This document shows, in pieces, positions 60,400 to 64,000 of a DNA stretch of 64,000 nucleotides; position 1 is the first letter of the stretch; the number at the start of each line of letters is the position of its first letter. The stretch is from the NCBI RefSeq assembly GCF_900141865.1, contig NZ_FQYW01000014.1, forward strand, positions 28,215 through 92,214, written 5' to 3'. This DNA comes from Anaerovibrio lipolyticus DSM 3074 (lineage in GTDB: Bacteria; Bacillota; Negativicutes; Selenomonadales; Selenomonadaceae). The notes below the pieces were generated by a model. It had not been told where the DNA came from and ran no database searches. It was given only the letters and a program-made list of their open reading frames with translations. The position numbers were made by a program, and so were the translations under genes.

Positions 60400-60693
60400 T
60401 TACATAGCAGCTTCGTCAACTGCATAAACGCTAACCTGACGGTTATAACGACCCTTGCGCTCGAAAGCTACACGGCCATCAATCTTAGCGAACAGGGTAT
60501 CGTCCTTACCAATACCAACATTGGTACCTGGGTGGAAATGAGTTCCACGCTGACGAACCAGAATGCTGCCTGCAGTTACAACGGTGCCAGCCTGCTCCTT
60601 AACACCAAGGCGCTTTGCCTCAGAGTCACGGCCGTTACGGGTGCTGGACACACCTTTCTTATGTGCGAAAAGCTGTAAATCAAAAGTGAACAT
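60400..60693 (-). CDS. rpmA: 50S ribosomal protein L27 with cleavable N-terminal extension
   Basis: Large-subunit protein near the peptidyl-transferase centre. From the ATG at 60693 (AGGAGGTG 8 bases ahead) it has 97 residues. It starts [14 protein letters not shown]; the FDLQLF-A cut site is the Firmicute N-terminal extension removed by Prp, leaving AHKKG as the mature start. Prp is encoded immediately upstream. The frame could also begin at 60699, overlapping the prp stop (TAATG). Confidence 0.97.
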   Translation of the reverse strand: MFTFDLQLFAHKKGVSSTRNGRDSEAKRLGVKEQAGTVVTAGSILVRQRGTHFHPGTNVGIGKDDTLFAKIDGRVAFERKGRYNRQVSVYAVDEAAM

Positions 60694-60698
60694 TAACA

Positions 60699-61112
60699 TT
60701 ACACCTCCTGATCCTGTTGAATCTCAAAAATGTGCACCCCGTCGAGATCATTCTCTCGGATTCGTTCATCGTAGATGTCATAAAGTCCAATAAGCATTGT
60801 CTCTAATAGTGCATCAGTTATATCATCGAGGTCAGTAGTAAGCCTTACCTGTAAGTCACCTGGCGCAACCTTATACTTAAGATAAGCAGATAAGCTATCC
60901 GGATTGCTCCTGGAAAGATTATGAAGCCGCATGAGGTGCTCACCCAAGCCCTTTAACGTAGTCTGTGCCAATACGGAAACGCCGGCACACACAATGCTAC
61001 TCCCCCGCTGACCATGATGGCCAGCAACGGTGTAACCGAAAATTCTGTCCTCTTTATTTCGGTAAACGGTAATTTCGATACCACCGTCCACCTTCTGTCT
61101 GTCACGTCTCAT
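60699..61112 (-). CDS. prp: Ribosomal-processing cysteine protease Prp
   Basis: Cleaves the N-terminal extension of L27. The catalytic histidine is in VAGHHGQRG and the cysteine in SIVCAGVS. The region between them is about two residues shorter than in studied Prp proteins ([12 protein letters not shown]), a small variation. C-terminal extension beyond the usual 105-110 residues is present. I chose the ATG at 61112; a TTG-rich stretch upstream leaves the frame open to 61130 and no clear Shine-Dalgarno is seen. The order rplU-prp-rpmA is the universal Firmicute arrangement. Confidence 0.93.
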   Translation of the reverse strand: MRRDRQKVDGGIEITVYRNKEDRIFGYTVAGHHGQRGSSIVCAGVSVLAQTTLKGLGEHLMRLHNLSRSNPDSLSAYLKYKVAPGDLQVRLTTDLDDITDALLETMLIGLYDIYDERIRENDLDGVHIFEIQQDQEV

Positions 61113-61176
61113 AGGAAATACCAACAACAATAAATACCATACAACGACTAACAGAACTAAAAGTCATTGCTTACGA

Positions 61177-61488
61177 TTAAGCCTCGATCTTCTCGATAAC
61201 AACCTTAGTGAATGGCTGACGATGGCCCTGACGCTTGCGGTAGTTGGACTTAGCCTTGTACTTGAATACCAGGATCTTCTTATCCTTGCCCTGAGCTTCT
61301 ACCTTAGCAGTAACCTTCGCACCTTCAACAACTGGCTTGCCAACAACAACCTCGTTATCCTTTACAACAGTCAGAACCTGATCAAAGGTAACAGCCTCGC
61401 CCTCAGCAGCCTCAATCTTCTCAACAGTGATAACATCGCCTTCAGCAACCTTATACTGCTTGCCACCAGTCTTGATAATTGCGTACAT
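61177..61488 (-). CDS. rplU: 50S ribosomal protein L21
   Basis: Large-subunit protein of 103 residues. [27 protein letters not shown], and the C-terminal [24 protein letters not shown] are diagnostic. AGGGAGG lies 8 bases ahead of the ATG. First gene of the rplU-prp-rpmA operon. Confidence 0.98.
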   Translation of the reverse strand: MYAIIKTGGKQYKVAEGDVITVEKIEAAEGEAVTFDQVLTVVKDNEVVVGKPVVEGAKVTAKVEAQGKDKKILVFKYKAKSNYRKRQGHRQPFTKVVIEKIEA

Positions 61489-61595
61489 TCATTTACACCT
61501 CCCTATAATTTACTCGCCAATTACGGTACAGCCTAAGCTGTTTACAAAAACCTCACTGTGCGGTTTGGGAAAGCGCATACCTATTGCGCTTACGT
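61489..61595 (-). ncRNA. Probable L21 leader of rplU-prp-rpmA
   Basis: The transcribed leader between promoter and rplU has several short stems: GCGCAATA/TATGCGC, CAGCTTAGGCTG, and GGTTTTTGTAAAC. Firmicute rplU mRNAs carry a known autoregulatory L21 leader in this place. Identification is by position and hairpin layout only. Confidence 0.5.
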
Positions 61596-61601
61596 TTAAA
61601 T

Positions 61602-61630
61602 ATACTATCATAAAGCCCATACTTAGTCAA
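61602..61630 (-). promoter_or_regulatory. Promoter of rplU-prp-rpmA
   Basis: On the minus strand TTGACT (61625-61630) and TAGTAT (61602-61607) are 17 bases apart. Confidence 0.85.
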
Positions 61631-61672
61631 CAAAAAAATAGCACGGAAATCACTAAAATTTCCATGCTATTT
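61631..61672 (-). terminator. Intrinsic terminator after the purine permease
   Basis: AAATAGCA, GGAAA and their complements form a long interrupted stem followed by seven T on the minus strand, about 45 bases after the permease stop. Confidence 0.85.
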
Positions 61673-61713
61673 CATAATTTTATAATGCAGCCATTAAAGG
61701 CAAAAAGCCATCA

Positions 61714-63093
61714 TCAAACGTAAATGTATTTTAATATGAAGATAACAGCCAAAATATACATTACTGGGCTAATGGATTTCTTTCTGAAATCGCCAGACAA
61801 CACATTGATTACAACGTAAGAAATGAAGCCCATAGCAATACCCTCAGAGATGGAGTACATAAATACCATGGTTACAGTAGCAATGTAAGCAGGGAATGCC
61901 TCAGTAAGATCAGTGAAATCAATCTTGGTAAGGGAGCTTACCATAAGGAAGCCTACTACAATCAGAGCAGGTGCAGTAGCAAATGCAGGGATTGTGAGGA
62001 ACAATGGTGCCAGGAACAAGCTCAGAACAAAGAGACCCGCCACAGTCCATGCAGTAAGACCAGTACGACCACCAGCACTTACACCAGCAGAGCTCTCTAC
62101 ATAGGTGGATACAGTGGAAGTACCCAGCACAGCACCAATAGAGGTGGCGAGAGAATCTGCAAGAAGAGCGCCCTTAATATTTGGAAGGCGGCCCTGCTCA
62201 TCCAGCATATCAGCCTTGGAAGCAACACCAATGAGAGTTCCAAGAGTATCAAAAAGGTCTACAAACATGAAGGCCAAAATAACAGTAAGGAAGTTAAAGC
62301 TCCAGATACCGGAGAAATCAACCTGCATAAGAGTTGGGGAGAGATCTGGAATACTGATTCCCTTGGAAAAATCAGGAATAGTAGAGAACATGCCCAGCTC
62401 TGGGTTAGGAATATAAAGCCCAGTAACCTCACAAATCATACCAAGAATCCAAGTAAAGAGAATACCCCAAAGGATATCACCAGGAACCTTCTTATGAATG
62501 AGAACAGCAATAACCAAAATACCGATTAAAGCAAGCACAGCACCCATACCAGTGGTATAGAAGGTACCATCTGCCAGAGAAGACTTAAATGGGAAAATAG
62601 AAACCAGTGTTGGGCTATCAACCACCAACTTAGCACTCTGCATACCGATAAAAGCAATGAAAAGGCCGATACCGGCAGTAACACCCATTTTAAGTGAGGT
62701 TGGCACACAGTTGAAAATTGCCTCTCTCACCTTAGTAAGGGACAATATAAGGAAAATAACACCTTCAATAAATACTGCGGCCAAAGCCACCTGCCAGGAA
62801 TAGCCCATTGCACCACATACAGTAAATGCAAAGAAGGCATTCAGGCCCATACCAGGTGCCAGTGCAAAAGGATAGTTGGCAAATACTGCCATAAAGATAG
62901 TACCGATGGCAGAACCAATAGCTGTAGCAACAAATACAGCACCAGCATCCATACCAGTTGTGGAAAGAATACCAGGGTTAACTGCCAAGATGTAAGCCAT
63001 TGTCATAAAGGTGGTAAGACCAGCAACCATCTCGGTGCGGACGGTAGTACCATTTTCCTTCAGATGAAACAGCTTCTCGAGAGTTTCACTCAT
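61714..63093 (-). CDS. NCS2 family purine permease (AzgA-like)
   Basis: A 459-residue proton-coupled purine permease of the AzgA branch (guanine/hypoxanthine or adenine). About 13-14 hydrophobic segments. Family motifs: TFMTMAYILAVNP, LAPGMGLNAFFAF, FVDLFDTLGTLIGV, TSTVSTYVESSAGVSAGGRTGLTA. AGGAGG lies 8 bases ahead of the ATG and a TATAAT at about 63137-63142 (minus strand) may be its -10 element. No purine riboswitch is visible in the 145-base upstream region. The exact purine is not certain. Confidence 0.92.
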   Translation of the reverse strand: MSETLEKLFHLKENGTTVRTEMVAGLTTFMTMAYILAVNPGILSTTGMDAGAVFVATAIGSAIGTIFMAVFANYPFALAPGMGLNAFFAFTVCGAMGYSWQVALAAVFIEGVIFLILSLTKVREAIFNCVPTSLKMGVTAGIGLFIAFIGMQSAKLVVDSPTLVSIFPFKSSLADGTFYTTGMGAVLALIGILVIAVLIHKKVPGDILWGILFTWILGMICEVTGLYIPNPELGMFSTIPDFSKGISIPDLSPTLMQVDFSGIWSFNFLTVILAFMFVDLFDTLGTLIGVASKADMLDEQGRLPNIKGALLADSLATSIGAVLGTSTVSTYVESSAGVSAGGRTGLTAWTVAGLFVLSLFLAPLFLTIPAFATAPALIVVGFLMVSSLTKIDFTDLTEAFPAYIATVTMVFMYSISEGIAMGFISYVVINVLSGDFRKKSISPVMYILAVIFILKYIYV

Positions 63094-63194
63094 TTTTCAT
63101 CCTCCTAAAAAATAATAAAGAAAAAAACAAATATATTATACCCTAAGCAGTAATAAAAAACTATAAAAATCTATATTTTATGCATAAAAATACA

Positions 63195-63228
63195 TAAAAA
63201 AAGAACTTTCAGATTTCTCTAAAAGTTC
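63195..63228 (-). terminator. Intrinsic terminator of the rRNA-tRNA operon
   Basis: GAACTTT pairs with AAAGTTC across a 12-base loop, then seven T, 11 bases past the tRNA-Ser 3' end on the minus strand. Confidence 0.85.
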
Positions 63229-63238
63229 AAATATCCAA

Positions 63239-63327
63239 TGGCGGAGCAGAGAGGATTCGAACCTCCGCAGCCTTGCGACCCTAACGATTTAGCAAACCGT
63301 CCTCTTCAGCCTCTTGAGTACTGCTCC
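63239..63327 (-). tRNA. tRNA-Ser (anticodon GCU)
   Basis: An 89-base class II tRNA with long variable arm. Acceptor GGAGCAG pairs with CTGCTCC, anticodon loop TTTGCTAAA, T-arm GTTCGAATC, encoded CCA end after the discriminator G. Last tRNA of the operon. Confidence 0.95.
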
Positions 63328-63348
63328 AAATCATATTAAAAACAAAAA

Positions 63349-63424
<76 letters not shown>

Positions 63425-63430
63425 GTAATA

Positions 63431-63507
63431 TGGGGCGATCGGTGGGGATCGAACCCACGCATGCTGGAGCCACAATCCAGTGTGTTAACCACTTCACCAC
63501 GACCGCC
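63431..63507 (-). tRNA. tRNA-His (anticodon GUG)
   Basis: The extra G at position -1 pairs with C73, typical of tRNA-His. Anticodon loop TTGTGGC, T-arm GTTCGATCC, CCA encoded. 77 bases. Confidence 0.95.
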
Positions 63508-63513
63508 ATATTG

Positions 63514-63631
63514 TAACCGGCAACTTCCTATCCTCCCAGGCCGTCTCCAGCCAAGTACTTTCGGCGTTTATGTGCTTAACTACTGTGTTCGGAATGGGAA
63601 CAGGTGGGACCACATAGCCATCATCACCGGA
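63514..63631 (-). rRNA. 5S ribosomal RNA
   Basis: On the minus strand it starts TCCGGTGATGATGGC, contains the conserved CCCATTCCGAACACAG-type core and ends near GTTGCCGGTTA. About 117 bases. It lies between 23S and tRNA-His. Confidence 0.95.
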
Positions 63632-63711
63632 TATACAATTTTTTTGAAGACATTTTTAAATGTGCCTCCAAAACTAAACAGAAACAAGAACCATCTTAGT
63701 AAGTGCTTTTT

Positions 63712-64000
63712 AAGTTAAGCCCTCGACTTATTAGTACTGGTCCGCTTCACATGTCACCACGCTTCCACTTCCAGCCTATCTACCTCATCGTCTATAAGGA
63801 GTCTTACCAGATTGCTCTGTGAGAGATCTCATCTCAAGGCGGGTTTCACGCTTAGATGCTTTCAGCGTTTATCCCTTCCGAACGCAGCTACCCAGCTGTA
63901 CAACTGGCGTCATAACTGGTACACCGTTGGTTCGTCCACTCCGGTCCTCTCGTACTAGGAGCAGCTCCCTTCAAATCTCTTGCGCCCGCGATGGATATGG
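63712..64000 (-). rRNA. 23S ribosomal RNA, 3' end (rest outside window)
   Basis: The last about 290 bases of 23S rRNA. The complement contains TCGTACGAGAGGACCGGAG-like (sarcin-ricin neighbouring, helix 95-97) and ends with AAGCGGACCAGTACTAATA and GAGGGCTTAACTT. The 5' part lies beyond position 64000. Confidence 0.95.

Noticed and set aside
63094..63238. Guanine or PreQ1 riboswitch before the purine permease
   Set aside because: The leader is AT-rich with no purine aptamer sequence or three-way junction; only a possible -10 element is visible.

Overview
The window reads as a low-to-mid GC chromosomal core segment of an anaerobic Firmicute, most likely of the class Negativicutes (Selenomonadales-like); this placement is inferred from gene content, not from a database search. 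Firmicute signs are ribosomal protein L27 with a cleavable N-terminal extension next to the Prp protease, LexA, CheV, RsfS, YqeK, CvfB, an LCP cell-wall protein, AGGAGG-type ribosome binding sites and T-rich intrinsic terminators. The phosphatidylserine synthase/decarboxylase pair, the ispH-rpsA junction, thiW and the gram-negative-style CCA enzyme with an HD domain fit Negativicutes. No phage, transposon or CRISPR array is visible.

Layout. 1-8.2 kb (minus strand): an incomplete family 2 glycosyltransferase, pssA, psd, a TagA-type glycosyltransferase, aspS, hisS, hemZ and fur. 8.2-8.46 kb: a repeat-rich intergenic region. 8.5-29.5 kb (minus): glyoxalase-like hydrolase, rel, recJ, cobalamin adenosyltransferase, ndk, a gamma-carbonic-anhydrase-like protein, cca, thrB-hom-ACT protein, plsY-der-DUF512, rpsA-ispH-plsC-cmk-aroA-flavoprotein-rluB. 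29.7-33 kb (plus): a double U32 protein and a class III aminotransferase. 33.1-43.7 kb: a FIST-GGDEF diguanylate cyclase, lexA (plus), a PLP lyase, an HflX GTPase with an extra N-terminal domain, a nucleoid-associated protein, a DUF554 membrane protein and a BvgS-like hybrid kinase. 43.8-48.2 kb: a three-gene set with two CobW-family GTPases, then cstA. 48.4-63.1 kb (minus): a small membrane ORF, rplM-rpsI, thiW-thiM behind a structured leader, cheV, cvfB-rsfS-LCP-yqeK-nadD-small ORF-proA-proB-yhbY-obgE, rplU-prp-rpmA and a purine permease. 63.2-64 kb (minus): the end of an rRNA operon, 23S-5S-tRNA-His-tRNA-Trp-tRNA-Ser.

The genes work together in recognisable modules: phospholipid synthesis (pssA, psd, plsY, plsC), threonine branch and shikimate synthesis, proline synthesis, NAD synthesis, thiazole salvage, stringent response, ribosome biogenesis, and signalling through c-di-GMP, chemotaxis and a hybrid kinase.

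The observations most worth a second look are: (1) HflX carries an N-terminal region with a complete JAMM/MPN+ metalloprotease signature; (2) the thiW-thiM leader has an early terminator-like hairpin, then an RNA resembling only the 5' half of a TPP riboswitch, then a second terminator that sequesters the Shine-Dalgarno; (3) two unlisted membrane micro-ORFs; (4) a CobW GTPase with an unusual cysteine-containing C-terminal domain beside a CobW protein with a duplicated His/Cys motif; (5) phosphatidylserine decarboxylase with Ala-Ser in place of Gly-Ser at the self-cleavage site.
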